64,000 nucleotides of DNA from Dyella_B acidisoli (GCF_049532895.1 NZ_CP064031.1:930001-994000); one strand, 5' to 3'; counted from the first letter of the stretch, positions 1 through 8,859 are shown. The notes: a model not told the origin generated them from the letters alone. Numbers and translations are program-made.

Positions 1-853
1 TCGTACACCACCGTGCGCCGATGCACTGATCGCTGCCGGTGTCGGCCGTGTGGTGATCGCCGCAGAGGACCCTTTTCCGCAAGTGGCAGGCCAGGGCATC
101 GCCAAGCTACGCGCTGCAGGTATCACGGTGGAAAGCGGCCTGATGCGGGAAGCAGCACGGGAGATCAACATCGGTTTCTTCAGTCGGATCGAACGCCATA
201 GCCCATGGGTACGCGTGAAGTTGGCGATGAGTCTGGATGGCCGCACAGCACTCGCGAATGGCGAGTCGAAGTGGATCACCGGCGAAGCGGCCAGAGCGGA
301 TGTACAGCGTTGGCGCGCACGTAGCTCGGCCATCTTGAGTGGCGTCGGTACGGTGCTTGGCGATAATCCACAACTGACAGTGCGACTTCCCGCCGGGGAT
401 CTACCGCGTGAGACGTTCTCTCCCACGCGAGTCATTCTCGACCGTCATCTGCGTACCCCTGCCGGAAGCCATGTTTTGGACGGCCAAACGCCCACCCTCG
501 TGTTGCATGCGGCGTCGGCGGAAGTCACCGATGATCGTTTCGCAAACGTCGAGCGCATCGCCATTCCAGAGCAGGGCGATGCGCTCAATCTGCAAGCCGT
601 CCTCAGTCTGCTTGCTGGACGAAGCTGCAGCGAATTGCACGTCGAAGCCGGTCCAACACTCTGCGGTGCACTTTTCGCAGCAGGGTTGGCCGATGAGCTG
701 TTGCTCTACATCGCACCCATCATGCTCGGCGACCACGCACGTCCATTGATGCATCTGCCTTCGTTAAGCGAGATGGCGTCGCGCTGGTCGTTGCGGGTAG
801 TCGATCAGCGGCAGATAGGCAACGACTGGCGTTTGCAATTGCGTCCGGCATAA
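1..853 (+). CDS. ribD: Riboflavin biosynthesis protein RibD (5' truncated by the window edge)
   Basis: Bifunctional diaminohydroxyphosphoribosylaminopyrimidine deaminase / 5-amino-6-(5-phosphoribosylamino)uracil reductase, catalysing steps 2 and 3 of riboflavin synthesis in the cytosol. The frame is open from base 2. It begins at the end of the deaminase domain, where TPPCADALI carries the second zinc-ligand cysteine region. The reductase domain follows, with the hallmarks VKLAMSLDGRTA, SKWITG and SGVGTVLGDNP. About 284 codons are present and roughly the first 80 residues lie outside the window. The stop at 853 is 3 bp from the convergent oxidoreductase gene, so ribD is transcriptionally separated from ribE here. 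The identity is secure from motifs. Confidence 0.95.
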   Translation, partial: RTPPCADALIAAGVGRVVIAAEDPFPQVAGQGIAKLRAAGITVESGLMREAAREINIGFFSRIERHSPWVRVKLAMSLDGRTALANGESKWITGEAARADVQRWRARSSAILSGVGTVLGDNPQLTVRLPAGDLPRETFSPTRVILDRHLRTPAGSHVLDGQTPTLVLHAASAEVTDDRFANVERIAIPEQGDALNLQAVLSLLAGRSCSELHVEAGPTLCGALFAAGLADELLLYIAPIMLGDHARPLMHLPSLSEMASRWSLRVVDQRQIGNDWRLQLRPA

Positions 854-856
854 CCG

Positions 857-1864
857 TCAACGAGCGAAATCGATACCAATTTTCCCGAAATGCTTGCCGG
901 CCAGCATGTGCTCGAATGCAGCGGGAAGTTCTTCAAAACCGTAGACCTTGTCGAGTACAGGTTGCAGCTGCGTAGCCTCCAGGGCTGCGACCATGCGTTC
1001 GTGCTGCTCCAGCGAAGCGACCGAAATGCCTTGCACATGCACGCGCTTGAGAATCACCTGCAGGAGCGAGACCTGCGCATCGTTGCCGCCCAAAAAGCCC
1101 ACCACGCCGACAAAACCGTGCATGCGTACGGCTTCGAGCGATTGCGGGAAGGTTGAAGCCCCGGCGGTTTCGATGACGGCATCCACGCCGCCCCTGCTAA
1201 CTTCACGCACGGCAGCACCCCACTGTGGCGTTTCGCGATAGTTGATGCCGACATCCGCACCCAGCGTCTTGCCGCGTGCCAGCTTTTCGTTGCTCGATGA
1301 AAGCAGTATCACTTTCGCACCGCGCAGCTTTGCGAATTGCAAGGCGAACAAAGACACGCCGCCGGTACCCAGCACCAGTACGGTCTGGCCAGTGGTGACG
1401 CGGGCCTGTTCCAATGCTTGCCAAGCAGTGAGCGCAGCGATCGGCAGCGTCGCCGCTTGCAGGCTGTCCATATGCGAAGGCGCGTGGGCGAGCGAATACG
1501 CATCGAAGCAGGCCAGCTCGCGCATTATGCCTTCGGCCGGGCCTCCGATTTCCGCACCTTCCCATTCGGGACGCATGGCACCGGATAACCAGCGCGACTT
1601 GTAGAACGTGGTGACGCGATCGCCCGGCTTGAAACGCGTCACTGCTTCGCCGACTTCCAGCACGACGCCGGCGCCATCGGATATCGGCACGATCGGCAAT
1701 GTCACGCCGCGATAAAGCTGGCCGCTTACTAACAGATGATCGCGGTAATTGAGTGAGGCCGCTTCCATCCGTACCAGAACCTCGTTGGGCTTGGGGCGTG
1801 GCGAGGGCAGGTCGACGAGCTTCAGATGATCGAGTCCGAAGGCGGTGAGCTGGATGCTGCGCAT
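857..1864 (-). CDS. Zinc-type/quinone oxidoreductase-like NAD(P)-dependent dehydrogenase (MDR superfamily)
   Basis: 335 aa, the usual length for medium-chain dehydrogenase/reductases. The N-terminal GroES-like domain has MEAASLNYRDHLLVSG and PISDGAGVV. The Rossmann domain carries VLVLGTGGVSLFALQFAKLRGA, a nucleotide-binding glycine motif. The C-terminal part ends with GKHFGKIGI, typical of the family. The structural and catalytic zinc cysteines of true alcohol dehydrogenases are not evident, so a zinc-free quinone-oxidoreductase-like enzyme is more likely; the substrate cannot be read from sequence. It is divergent from the LysR gene at 1917, a common regulator-target arrangement. Confidence 0.85.
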   Translation of the reverse strand: MRSIQLTAFGLDHLKLVDLPSPRPKPNEVLVRMEAASLNYRDHLLVSGQLYRGVTLPIVPISDGAGVVLEVGEAVTRFKPGDRVTTFYKSRWLSGAMRPEWEGAEIGGPAEGIMRELACFDAYSLAHAPSHMDSLQAATLPIAALTAWQALEQARVTTGQTVLVLGTGGVSLFALQFAKLRGAKVILLSSSNEKLARGKTLGADVGINYRETPQWGAAVREVSRGGVDAVIETAGASTFPQSLEAVRMHGFVGVVGFLGGNDAQVSLLQVILKRVHVQGISVASLEQHERMVAALEATQLQPVLDKVYGFEELPAAFEHMLAGKHFGKIGIDFAR

Positions 1865-1916
1865 GGCGGGTGTTCCTTGTTTGGGGACGCCGCCATGGTC
1901 TGACTTTCAGTGAGGG

Positions 1917-2867
1917 ATGATAATCTCGCACAAATACATATCTTTTATTCACTCTATGAACAAATCGTTCGAACTGACGCCGACCCGCCTGCGGGAGCTT
2001 CGAGGTTTTGCAGCTGCCGCGCGCCTGTTGAATTTCTCCCAGGCGGCTCGCGTGGCCGGGTGCACGCCATCGGTGCTCAGTCGCCGCATCGCTGCGCTGG
2101 AAAAAACCACTGGCAATCCGCTGTTCTTGCGCACCACGCGACGCATGACGTTGACTGCACGCGGCGAACAATTGCTTGCCTACTGCGAACGCCTCGAGGC
2201 GGTGATGGCAGAACTGGCAGTCAATTTGCGCCCGCGCACCGGCGAACTGGGCGGGCGGTTATGCGTACATCTGCCGGCTTCGTACGGACGCATGTGCATG
2301 GCGCCGCTGCTTGCGCAGTTCATGCGCAGCCATCCGCAGCTACATATCGAAACGACCTACGACGACAGGTATGTCGACCTGGTCGAAGCGAAAGTGGATC
2401 TGGCCGTGCGCGTGGGCAAACTGGCCGATACACGCTGTGTGGCGCGACGGGTAGGCACTATGCGCCGTTATCTTTGCGCGGCTCCTGATTATTTAGCGTC
2501 GGCGCCGCCGTTGAACGATCCCTCCGAACTCAAGCGGCATCGCTGCATTGTTTTCAGCGGTCTGCGCACAGGCACCTTATGGCAATTCGCACGCCAGCGG
2601 AAGCGGCGCTCGGTGCGTGTGGACCCCGTGCTGACCTGCAACGACTCGCAAGCCGTGCGCGACGCGATCCTGGCCGGCGTCGGCATCGGTATCCAGGGCG
2701 ATTACATGGCGGACGCGCTGGTGGCGGAAGGGCGTCTGGTGGAAGTGCTGACCGATTGGCCGCCCAGCAACTCGCCGATTCATTTGCTGTGGCTTCCGGG
2801 AGCCGATCGCGCGCCGGCAGTGCGGAGCTTGATCGATTTTTTGGTGAAGACGCTGGGGGCTCAATGA
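1917..2867 (+). CDS. LysR-family transcriptional regulator
   Basis: Up to 316 aa. The N-terminal winged helix-turn-helix (ELRGFAAAARLLNFSQAARVAGCTPSVLSRRIAALEKTTG) is followed by a periplasmic-binding-protein-like effector domain. The start is uncertain. ATG 1917 is preceded by GAGG only about 3 bases away, while ATG 1956 (MNKSFEL) gives a more typical N-terminus and leaves a 91-bp divergent promoter region shared with the oxidoreductase. It most resembles the LysR subgroup in which a QFMRSHPQL element precedes the effector domain. The likely target is the divergent oxidoreductase gene (inference). A GC hairpin follows the stop. Confidence 0.85.
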   Translation: MIISHKYISFIHSMNKSFELTPTRLRELRGFAAAARLLNFSQAARVAGCTPSVLSRRIAALEKTTGNPLFLRTTRRMTLTARGEQLLAYCERLEAVMAELAVNLRPRTGELGGRLCVHLPASYGRMCMAPLLAQFMRSHPQLHIETTYDDRYVDLVEAKVDLAVRVGKLADTRCVARRVGTMRRYLCAAPDYLASAPPLNDPSELKRHRCIVFSGLRTGTLWQFARQRKRRSVRVDPVLTCNDSQAVRDAILAGVGIGIQGDYMADALVAEGRLVEVLTDWPPSNSPIHLLWLPGADRAPAVRSLIDFLVKTLGAQ

Positions 2868-2879
2868 GCTGCCGCAAGC

Positions 2880-2908
2880 TACCCCCTCCCCTGCGCATAG
2901 GGGAGGGA
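2880..2908. terminator. GC-rich hairpin after the LysR gene (CCCTCCCCT-type repeat)
   Basis: CCCTCCCCT at 2884-2892 pairs with AGGGGAGGG at 2899-2907 around a 6-nt loop, immediately downstream of the LysR stop. There is no clear U-tract. It belongs to the same C-rich palindrome family found at many intergenic sites in this window, so it could be a repeat that also acts as a terminator. Confidence 0.5.
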
Positions 2909-3054
2909 GCCGCATCTCGCGCAGCTGACGTATAGCGCCAACCCGGTGCCTGTAGAGGGAGAGCAAGGGCAACGCACTGTGCACCCGAGTGAACGGACGG
3001 CACAGTGATCGATGTTAAACTTCCCCAGCCGGTTTCCGGCACTCACAACAAACG

Positions 3055-3221
3055 TCTTCAGGGCGGGGTGGAATTCCCCACCGGCGGTAGGGACCGTAAG
3101 GTCTGAGCCCGCGAGCGCTTCCGGTCCCGCCGGAAGGTCAGCAGATCCGGTCCAATGCCGGAGCCGACGGTCAAGCTGTTTCCGGTTCGCCGGGGCGGCT
3201 CACAGTCCGGATGAAAGAAGA
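3055..3221 (+). promoter_or_regulatory. FMN riboswitch (RFN element)
   Basis: All conserved RFN landmarks are present in order: CTTCAGGGCGGGGTG, then AATTCCCCACCGGCGGTA, then GAGCCCGCGAGCG, then GGTCAGCAGATCCGGT, then GCCGACGG, ending in AGTCCGGATGAAAGAAGA. It binds FMN in the nascent mRNA and represses riboflavin gene expression. Here it lies about 295 nt upstream of the ribE start, so it should control ribE-ribBA but not ribD, which lies upstream of an intervening divergent gene pair. Confidence 0.95.
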
Positions 3222-3372
3222 CGGCGGCATGCGTCGCGCAAGCGATGCGTGTGCCTCATGCCTTGGGGCGTTCCCACATTCGTCTTACGTGGAGAACGTT
3301 CATGCTAGCCAGTCATTACCTCGTTTCGCCTACCTTCCTAGGGGATGCTCTGATCCATTCCCCGCAGATGTC

Positions 3373-3516
3373 AGCGTTCCTGTCTGCCCGCATGCCATCG
3401 GTCCGCCGTCTCAACAGACAGCCAGTCTGTCTTCGCCGTCGGCCCTGTGGCCTGCGAACAGACAGAAACGCTGCCACCTACGTTGAATGGACCAGATCAC
3501 CCCTGGAGGTGCGCTG
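3373..3516 (+). promoter_or_regulatory. Candidate expression platform of the FMN riboswitch: four interleaved CAGACAG/CTGTCTG elements and the ribE SD
   Basis: Four complementary short elements lie between the riboswitch and ribE: CTGTCTG at 3380-3386, CAGACAG at 3415-3421, GTCTGT at 3425-3430 and CAGACAG at 3459-3465. The outer pair extends to a 13-of-14 match (3373-3386 with 3459-3472). The inner pair forms ACAGAC/GTCTGT. The alternatives 1:2 plus 3:4 exclude 1:4 plus 2:3. Just after the last element, CACCT at 3475-3479 can pair with AGGTG at 3507-3511 in the ribE Shine-Dalgarno. This suggests a translational switch; the folding is inferred by eye. No good gene is seen in the rest of 3222-3372. 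Confidence 0.5.
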
Positions 3517-4158
3517 ATGTTTACCGGCATCATCCAGAGCGTCGGCCGCGTCGCGCGGCTGGAACCTCGCGGCGGCGACGTGCGTCTGCATATCGATACC
3601 GCCGATCTCGATCTTTCCGATGTGCAATTGGGCGACAGCATTGCGGTATCCGGCGCATGCCTTACGGTGGTCACGCTCGAATCGCGCGGATTCGCTGCCG
3701 ATGTGTCCAATGAAACGCTGTCACTTACCACGCTGGGCAAGCACAAGCCGGGCGATCCGGTGAACTTGGAAAAAGCCTTGAGGCTCGCAGATCGCCTGGG
3801 CGGCCATCTGGTATCCGGCCATGTCGATGGCGTGGGCAAGGTGGTTTCCATCGCACCGGACGGCCGCTCGCAGCGCTGGACGTTCGAAGTGTCCGCGCAG
3901 CTCTCGCGCTACATCGCTTCCAAAGGCTCCATCTGCATCGATGGCACCAGCCTTACCGTCAACGAAGTGAACGGTCAGCGTTTCGGCGTCAACCTGATTC
4001 CTCACACGGTGGAACACACGGTGTTCCATGCGCGGCGGGCAGGCGATGCGGTGAATATCGAAGTGGATGTGGTTGCGCGTTACGTGGAGCGCTTGATCGG
4101 TGGCGGTGAAGCATCGCGCATCGATGAAGCGTTTCTGAAGCAGCACGGGTTTGCGTAA
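3517..4158 (+). CDS. ribE: Riboflavin synthase, alpha subunit
   Basis: 213 aa. It converts two molecules of 6,7-dimethyl-8-ribityllumazine into riboflavin. It starts with the invariant MFTGII and contains two lumazine-binding beta-barrel repeats, roughly residues 1-97 and 98-200. The second repeat is marked by HLVSGHVDG, SICIDGTSLTVN and VNLIPHT. ATG 3517 is chosen over the in-frame ATG 3487 because it matches the family N-terminus and has GGAGGT at 3505-3510. It is followed 18 bp later by ribBA and is controlled by the upstream FMN riboswitch. Confidence 0.97.
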   Translation: MFTGIIQSVGRVARLEPRGGDVRLHIDTADLDLSDVQLGDSIAVSGACLTVVTLESRGFAADVSNETLSLTTLGKHKPGDPVNLEKALRLADRLGGHLVSGHVDGVGKVVSIAPDGRSQRWTFEVSAQLSRYIASKGSICIDGTSLTVNEVNGQRFGVNLIPHTVEHTVFHARRAGDAVNIEVDVVARYVERLIGGGEASRIDEAFLKQHGFA

Positions 4159-4176
4159 GTCCTCAAGGAGCAGAAC

Positions 4177-5268
4177 ATGTCATTCAACACTATCCCCGAA
4201 ATCCTCGAAGACATTCGCGCTGGCCGCATGGTCGTGATCGTCGATGACGAAGATCGCGAAAACGAGGGCGATCTGATCATGGCCGCGCAAATGGTGCGGC
4301 CCGAAGACATCAACTTCATGGTGCGCGAGGCGCGCGGCCTGCTATGCCTCACGCTTACCGAGCAACGCACGCGTCAGCTCAACCTGCGTCCGATGGTGAG
4401 CGACAACACCTCGCCGTACCACACCAATTTCACTGTTTCGATCGAAGCAGCTGAAGGTGTTACGACCGGCATTTCCGCGCACGATCGCGCTCGTACCATC
4501 CAGGTGGCGGTGAAACCGGATGCGAAGCCGCAGGATCTCTCGCAGCCCGGCCATGTGTTTCCGCTTACTGCGCAACCAGGTGGCGTGCTGACGCGCGCGG
4601 GCCACACGGAAGCTGGCTGCGATCTCGCCGCACTCGCGGGCCTGGAACCGTCATCAGTGCTGATCGAAGTGCTGCACGAAGATGGCTCGATGGCGCGCCG
4701 TCCCGAGCTTGAAGTGTTTGCCAAAAAGCATGGCCTGAAGATCGGTTCCATCGCCGATCTGATCCGTTATCGCCTGGAAACGGAAAAAACCGTGCAGCGT
4801 GTGCACGAAGAAGAAGTGCAAACTGAATTCGGTTCGTTCCGCCTGGTGGCCTATCGCGATGCGATCCGCCACGGCCTGCACTTTGCCTTGGTGCGCGGCG
4901 ATGTGGATGATGGCCATCCCGTGCTGAGCCGTGTGCATGTGCGCAACACCTTATCTGACGTGCTGCATCTGCAGCGCGACGATCTTGGCCTTACCGTCAC
5001 CGCTGCTTTGCGCCGCATCGCCGACGAAAACCGCGGCGTGCTGCTGGTCTTGTCTGGCGAAGACACGCCGGAGGCATTGTTGCGTCGTCTCAATCGGCAG
5101 CCTGCGCCGCAGGCGCCCGCCGATCAGCATCAAGAATGGCGCCAGCATGGCCTTGGTGCGCAGATCCTCACGGATCTGGGCGTGCGTCGCCTGCGCGTGT
5201 TGGGCACGCCGCGCAAGCTGGTTGGGCTTGCGGGATTCGGGCTAGAGGTCGTCGAATACGCCGAATGA
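4177..5268 (+). CDS. ribBA: RibBA-type protein: 3,4-dihydroxy-2-butanone-4-phosphate synthase with degenerate GTP cyclohydrolase II domain
   Basis: 363 aa. Residues 1 to about 205 are a complete DHBP synthase with the acidic active-site motif DDEDRENEGDL, the segment GLLCLTLT, and TAQPGGVLTRAGHTEAGCDLA; it acts on ribulose 5-phosphate. The C-terminal 155 residues align in position with GTP cyclohydrolase II but lack the zinc-binding cysteines: no GxxCxTGD and no CDC. They also have a spacer of Gln/Pro residues. The second half is therefore probably not a cyclohydrolase, and a separate RibA would be needed elsewhere. It is likely co-transcribed with ribE. A strong palindrome follows the stop. 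Confidence 0.92.
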   Translation: MSFNTIPEILEDIRAGRMVVIVDDEDRENEGDLIMAAQMVRPEDINFMVREARGLLCLTLTEQRTRQLNLRPMVSDNTSPYHTNFTVSIEAAEGVTTGISAHDRARTIQVAVKPDAKPQDLSQPGHVFPLTAQPGGVLTRAGHTEAGCDLAALAGLEPSSVLIEVLHEDGSMARRPELEVFAKKHGLKIGSIADLIRYRLETEKTVQRVHEEEVQTEFGSFRLVAYRDAIRHGLHFALVRGDVDDGHPVLSRVHVRNTLSDVLHLQRDDLGLTVTAALRRIADENRGVLLVLSGEDTPEALLRRLNRQPAPQAPADQHQEWRQHGLGAQILTDLGVRRLRVLGTPRKLVGLAGFGLEVVEYAE

Positions 5269-5275
5269 CATAACT

Positions 5276-5358
5276 CGTCGTCACCCCGGCGAAGGCCGGG
5301 GCCCAGTGACTTTGAGGACTCACAAGTCGCTGGGTCCCGGCCTTCGCCGGGACGACGA
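5276..5358. repeat. Palindromic intergenic repeat downstream of ribBA
   Basis: An 83-bp imperfect inverted repeat. The left arm contains CGTCACCCCGGCGAAGGCC and GCCCAGTGACTT. The right arm contains its complement, ending CTTCGCCGGGACGACG, with a short GAGGACTCAC loop region. It resembles the genome-wide REP-type palindromes of this lineage and sits where a ribE-ribBA terminator is expected. Confidence 0.75.
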
Positions 5359-5489
5359 ATCAGGGAGGCGACTTTCATAGCAACTTGCGGCTTCAAGGAT
5401 CATAAGCACGACTGGCCATATTCATCACTGCCACGCACTTCGCTTCGTGGCATCCTTCGTCCGGTTCAAACCAGCACGAAGGGATCAGG

Positions 5490-7691
5490 ATGAAGCTCAC
5501 CATTGCTCGCACCGCTCTGTTTACCGCGCTCTCGCTGGCTAGCCTGTCGCCAGCCTTGGCTGACCAGACTGCTTCGCCGGATCAACGTGCCGCAACCATG
5601 CTCAAGCGCATGTCGCTGGAAGACATGCATCACATGGTGCAGAGCTACAACGACATGATGGCCCTGCAGCAGCAGCCGGGCGGCATCGGTGCAGCAGGTT
5701 ATGTGCCGGCGTTGCCAAAGCTCGGCATTCCCGCCCAGCAGCAGAACGACGCCGGCATCGGCGTGCACAACTACCCGATCGATCAAGGGCCAGGCAAGCA
5801 GCCCGCGCACGTACGTGGTGAAGCGGGCAACACCACTCCGCTACCTTCAACACTTGCCATTGCTGCCACTTGGAATCCGCAGATTGCGTATGAAGGCGGC
5901 CGCATGATTGCGGGCGAAGCGCATCGCCAGGGTATCAATGTGTTGCTGGCTGGCGGCATGAACCTTACACGCGAACCGCGTGATGGACGCACGTTCGAAT
6001 ATCTAGGCGAAGATCCGTTGCTCGCCGCGCGCATCGACGGCGGGGAAATCCGCGGGATTCAATCGCAGCACGTCATCTCCACCATCAAGCATTACGCCTT
6101 GAACGATCAGGAGACCAATCGCCTGACAGTGAGCTCGAACATTGATGAGCGCGCCATGCGCGAGTCAGATCTGTTCGCTTTCGAACTGGCGATCGAAGAC
6201 GGTCATCCCGGATCGGTGATGTGCGGCTATAACAAGGTCAACGGTGTCTGGGATTGCTCCAACAAGCATCTGCTCAACGACATTCTCAAAGGTGATTGGA
6301 AATACCCCGGCTGGGTGATGACGGATTGGGGCGCCGATCACGGCGTGATGGATGCGATGGCGGGCACTGATCAGGTGTCCGGTATCGATGCGGGTAGTGG
6401 TTTCAGCTTGGGGCAATCGTCCAGCACTTTCGGGGCACCGCTGCTGCAGGCGATCGGCAAAGGCGAGATTCCGCGCGGCCGTCTGGAAGACATGGTGCAT
6501 CGCATTCTGCGCTCCATGTACGCAGTGGGCCTGTTTGATCATCCACCGGTGATCAAGCCGCTCGATGTCGAAGCGGATGCACTGGTTGCGCAGCGTGCCG
6601 CTGAGCAGGCGATCGTGCTGCTGAAGAACGAACAGGATCAGCTGCCGCTTAAATCGGACATCAAGACGGTAGCGATCATCGGTAGCCATGCCGATGTCGG
6701 CGTGCTGTCGGGCGGTGGTTCGGCTGAAGTGTGGCCGATCGGTGGCCCCGCGATTCCCGCAGTGAAGGGCCCGGATTGGCAATGGAAGGTCTACGACCCA
6801 TCCTCACCGATGAAGGCGCTGCAGAAGCTGCTGCCAAACGCGAAGATCACCTACGACGATGGCACCGATCCGGCGAAGGCCGCGGCATTGGCAAAGTCGT
6901 CCGACGTTGCGCTGGTGTTCGCAACACAGTGGACCTGCGAAGGCGTCGATCAGCCGAACCTTTCGCTGTCGGATAAGCAAGATGATTTGATCGATACCGT
7001 GGCGGCAGCCAATACGCACACGGTGGTTGTGCTGGAAAACGGTGGCCCGGTGAAGATGCCGTGGCTGTCGAAGGTCAATGCAGTCGTGGAAGCCTGGTAT
7101 CCCGGCGCGCGCGGCGGCGAGGCGATTGCGGGCGTGCTCGCTGGCAAGGTGAATCCATCCGGCCGACTGCCCGTAACATTCCCGCAGGACGAACAGCAAC
7201 TGCCACGTCCGCAAATCACCAACGCGCAAGAAGTCGACTACAACATTGAAGGCGCTGCAGTCGGTTACAAGTGGTTCGACAAAAAGAATCTGCAGCCGCT
7301 ATTTCCGTTTGGCTTTGGTCTTTCGTATAGCCGCTTCGATTACAGCGATCTGCATGTGAATACGCAGGGCAAGCGCGTGACGGTCAGCTTCAAGGTCAGC
7401 AATGTTGGCGATCACGCCGGCATGGATACACCGCAGGTGTATGTGAGCTTGCCGGGCGACAGCGGCGAAGCACCGCGCCGGTTGGCAGGATTCGAAAAGG
7501 TGTCGCTGCAGCCGGGACAGAGTCGCACGGTTTCCGTCACGATCGATCCGCGTTTGCTGGCGACGTTTGATGTGTCGGGGCATCAGTGGAAGATTGGCGC
7601 GGGCAGCTATCCGATCCAGGTTGGACATTCGTCGCGGGATCTGGCGTTGAAGGGCGAAGCTGCCGTTGTGGCGTCCACGGTTGCCCCTTGA
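5490..7691 (+). CDS. Secreted glycoside hydrolase family 3 beta-glucosidase-like enzyme
   Basis: 733 aa. It has an N-terminal signal peptide of about 25 residues (MKLTIARTALFTALSLASLS, then PALAD), so it is periplasmic or secreted. It contains a GH3 N-terminal TIM barrel, a GH3 C-terminal sandwich (AIVLLKNEQDQLPL; VVLENGGPVKMPW) and a C-terminal fibronectin-III-like domain (VSNVGDHAGMDTPQVYVS). The probable nucleophile is Asp279 in VMTDWG. The family releases terminal glucosyl or other glycosyl units from beta-linked oligosaccharides; the substrate cannot be specified. It is inserted between ribBA and ribH, and its own promoter is not obvious. A perfect hairpin follows. Confidence 0.9.
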   Translation: MKLTIARTALFTALSLASLSPALADQTASPDQRAATMLKRMSLEDMHHMVQSYNDMMALQQQPGGIGAAGYVPALPKLGIPAQQQNDAGIGVHNYPIDQGPGKQPAHVRGEAGNTTPLPSTLAIAATWNPQIAYEGGRMIAGEAHRQGINVLLAGGMNLTREPRDGRTFEYLGEDPLLAARIDGGEIRGIQSQHVISTIKHYALNDQETNRLTVSSNIDERAMRESDLFAFELAIEDGHPGSVMCGYNKVNGVWDCSNKHLLNDILKGDWKYPGWVMTDWGADHGVMDAMAGTDQVSGIDAGSGFSLGQSSSTFGAPLLQAIGKGEIPRGRLEDMVHRILRSMYAVGLFDHPPVIKPLDVEADALVAQRAAEQAIVLLKNEQDQLPLKSDIKTVAIIGSHADVGVLSGGGSAEVWPIGGPAIPAVKGPDWQWKVYDPSSPMKALQKLLPNAKITYDDGTDPAKAAALAKSSDVALVFATQWTCEGVDQPNLSLSDKQDDLIDTVAAANTHTVVVLENGGPVKMPWLSKVNAVVEAWYPGARGGEAIAGVLAGKVNPSGRLPVTFPQDEQQLPRPQITNAQEVDYNIEGAAVGYKWFDKKNLQPLFPFGFGLSYSRFDYSDLHVNTQGKRVTVSFKVSNVGDHAGMDTPQVYVSLPGDSGEAPRRLAGFEKVSLQPGQSRTVSVTIDPRLLATFDVSGHQWKIGAGSYPIQVGHSSRDLALKGEAAVVASTVAP

Positions 7692-7698
7692 AGTACCC

Positions 7699-7740
7699 GT
7701 ACCTCCGTCATTCCCGCTTTCGCAGGAATGACGGAGGTAC
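7699..7740. terminator. Perfect 16-bp hairpin after the GH3 gene, containing a REP-type core
   Basis: GTACCTCCGTCATTCC at 7699-7714 pairs perfectly with 7725-7740 around a 10-nt loop. The core CGTCATTCCCGC-TTTCGC is the same repeat unit seen at 9959, 16708 and 36003. It lies 8 bp after the stop codon, consistent with a transcription stop or an mRNA 3'-end stabiliser. Confidence 0.7.
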
Positions 7741-7892
7741 TGCATGATGGCAGGTATGGCTACGCACTCAGTCAGTAAGTGCAAGGCAAGCCACGATTTC
7801 GCCGCAACTGTGTCATCGCGACTCCTCCAGTGGGGCAGTTCGAATGATATAGAGTGCATTCCCCGCCAACGGAATGACGAAACGAGCCCCGC

Positions 7893-8846
7893 ATGTCATC
7901 CAACCCCGCCTGCCGCATCCGCCTGATCGCCCCCTCTGGCTATCCGCACGATCGCGACGCCATGACGCGCGGCATCGCACGGCTGCGCGATGCAGGTTGC
8001 CTGGTGGAAGGCACTGAGGTGATCGATCGCACCGAGCTGCGTTACGCGGGTAGCGATACGCAGCGCGCCGCGGATATCAACGGGCTCGCTACGCTCGATA
8101 CCTTGCCGGACATTGCGCTATCCATTCGCGGCGGCTACGGCGCCACACGCCTGCTGGAACATCTGCATTACGACGCCTTGCGCGAGCGTCTTGCCGACCA
8201 GCCGATCGCGCTGGTCGGGCATAGCGATTTCACCGCCGTGCAGATGGCGCTGTATGCAATGAGCGGCATCGTGACGTTCGGCGGACCGATGCTGGGTCCG
8301 GATTTCGGCGCGCATCGACTGAGTCCGCTTACCTGGCGTCACTTCTGGCGCACGCTCAGCGCGCCGCAAGGCAATGCAAGCTGGGATTGCGGCGAGGCGG
8401 CGGAACTGTCGGTGGAGGGGCCGCTGTGGGGCGGCAACCTCGCCATGCTGTGCAGCCTGCTGCAGACGCCGTACTTCCCGCGCATCGAGGGCGGCATTCT
8501 GTTCGTGGAGGACATCGGCGAGCCGCCATTCCGTATCGAGCGCCTGCTTTACCAGTTGCATCTGTCCGGCGTGCTGGGACGACAGCGGGCCTTGATCCTG
8601 GCGGATTTCACCCAGTGCCGCCCGGCTCCGTATGACAACGGCTACGACCTGGCAGACGGCTTCGAGCAGATTCGCCGCATTGCAGGCATTCCTGTGCTTT
8701 CCGGCATGCCGTTCGGCCATGATCCGGACAAGTTCACGTTGCCGTTCGGCGTACCCGCGCGGTTGCGGGTGGTGGGACAGCGGGCCAGCCTGGATTTCCA
8801 CGGTTACCCGCATTTGCGACGCGGCCACGAACCTTCCATGGCCTGA
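7893..8846 (+). CDS. ldcA: LD-carboxypeptidase (peptidase S66, LdcA/MccF family)
   Basis: 317 aa, no signal peptide, expected cytoplasmic. The family removes the terminal D-alanine from murein tetrapeptides during peptidoglycan recycling; MccF relatives cleave microcin C. The motif SIRGGYGATRLLEHL precedes the nucleophile Ser111 in LVGHSDFT. The Glu region (FVEDIGEPPFRIERLLYQL) and the His region (PFGHDPDKF) complete the Ser-Glu-His triad. Length and motif order match LdcA. It is a single gene between the GH3 gene and ribH. Distinguishing LdcA from MccF function is not possible here, but recycling is the default. Confidence 0.88.
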   Translation: MSSNPACRIRLIAPSGYPHDRDAMTRGIARLRDAGCLVEGTEVIDRTELRYAGSDTQRAADINGLATLDTLPDIALSIRGGYGATRLLEHLHYDALRERLADQPIALVGHSDFTAVQMALYAMSGIVTFGGPMLGPDFGAHRLSPLTWRHFWRTLSAPQGNASWDCGEAAELSVEGPLWGGNLAMLCSLLQTPYFPRIEGGILFVEDIGEPPFRIERLLYQLHLSGVLGRQRALILADFTQCRPAPYDNGYDLADGFEQIRRIAGIPVLSGMPFGHDPDKFTLPFGVPARLRVVGQRASLDFHGYPHLRRGHEPSMA

Positions 8847-8859
8847 CCGGCACTTAAGT

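Noticed and set aside
3303..3480. Short ORFs in the riboswitch leader
   Set aside because: Cys/Arg/Pro-rich translations without a Shine-Dalgarno; the complementary elements better explain the sequence.
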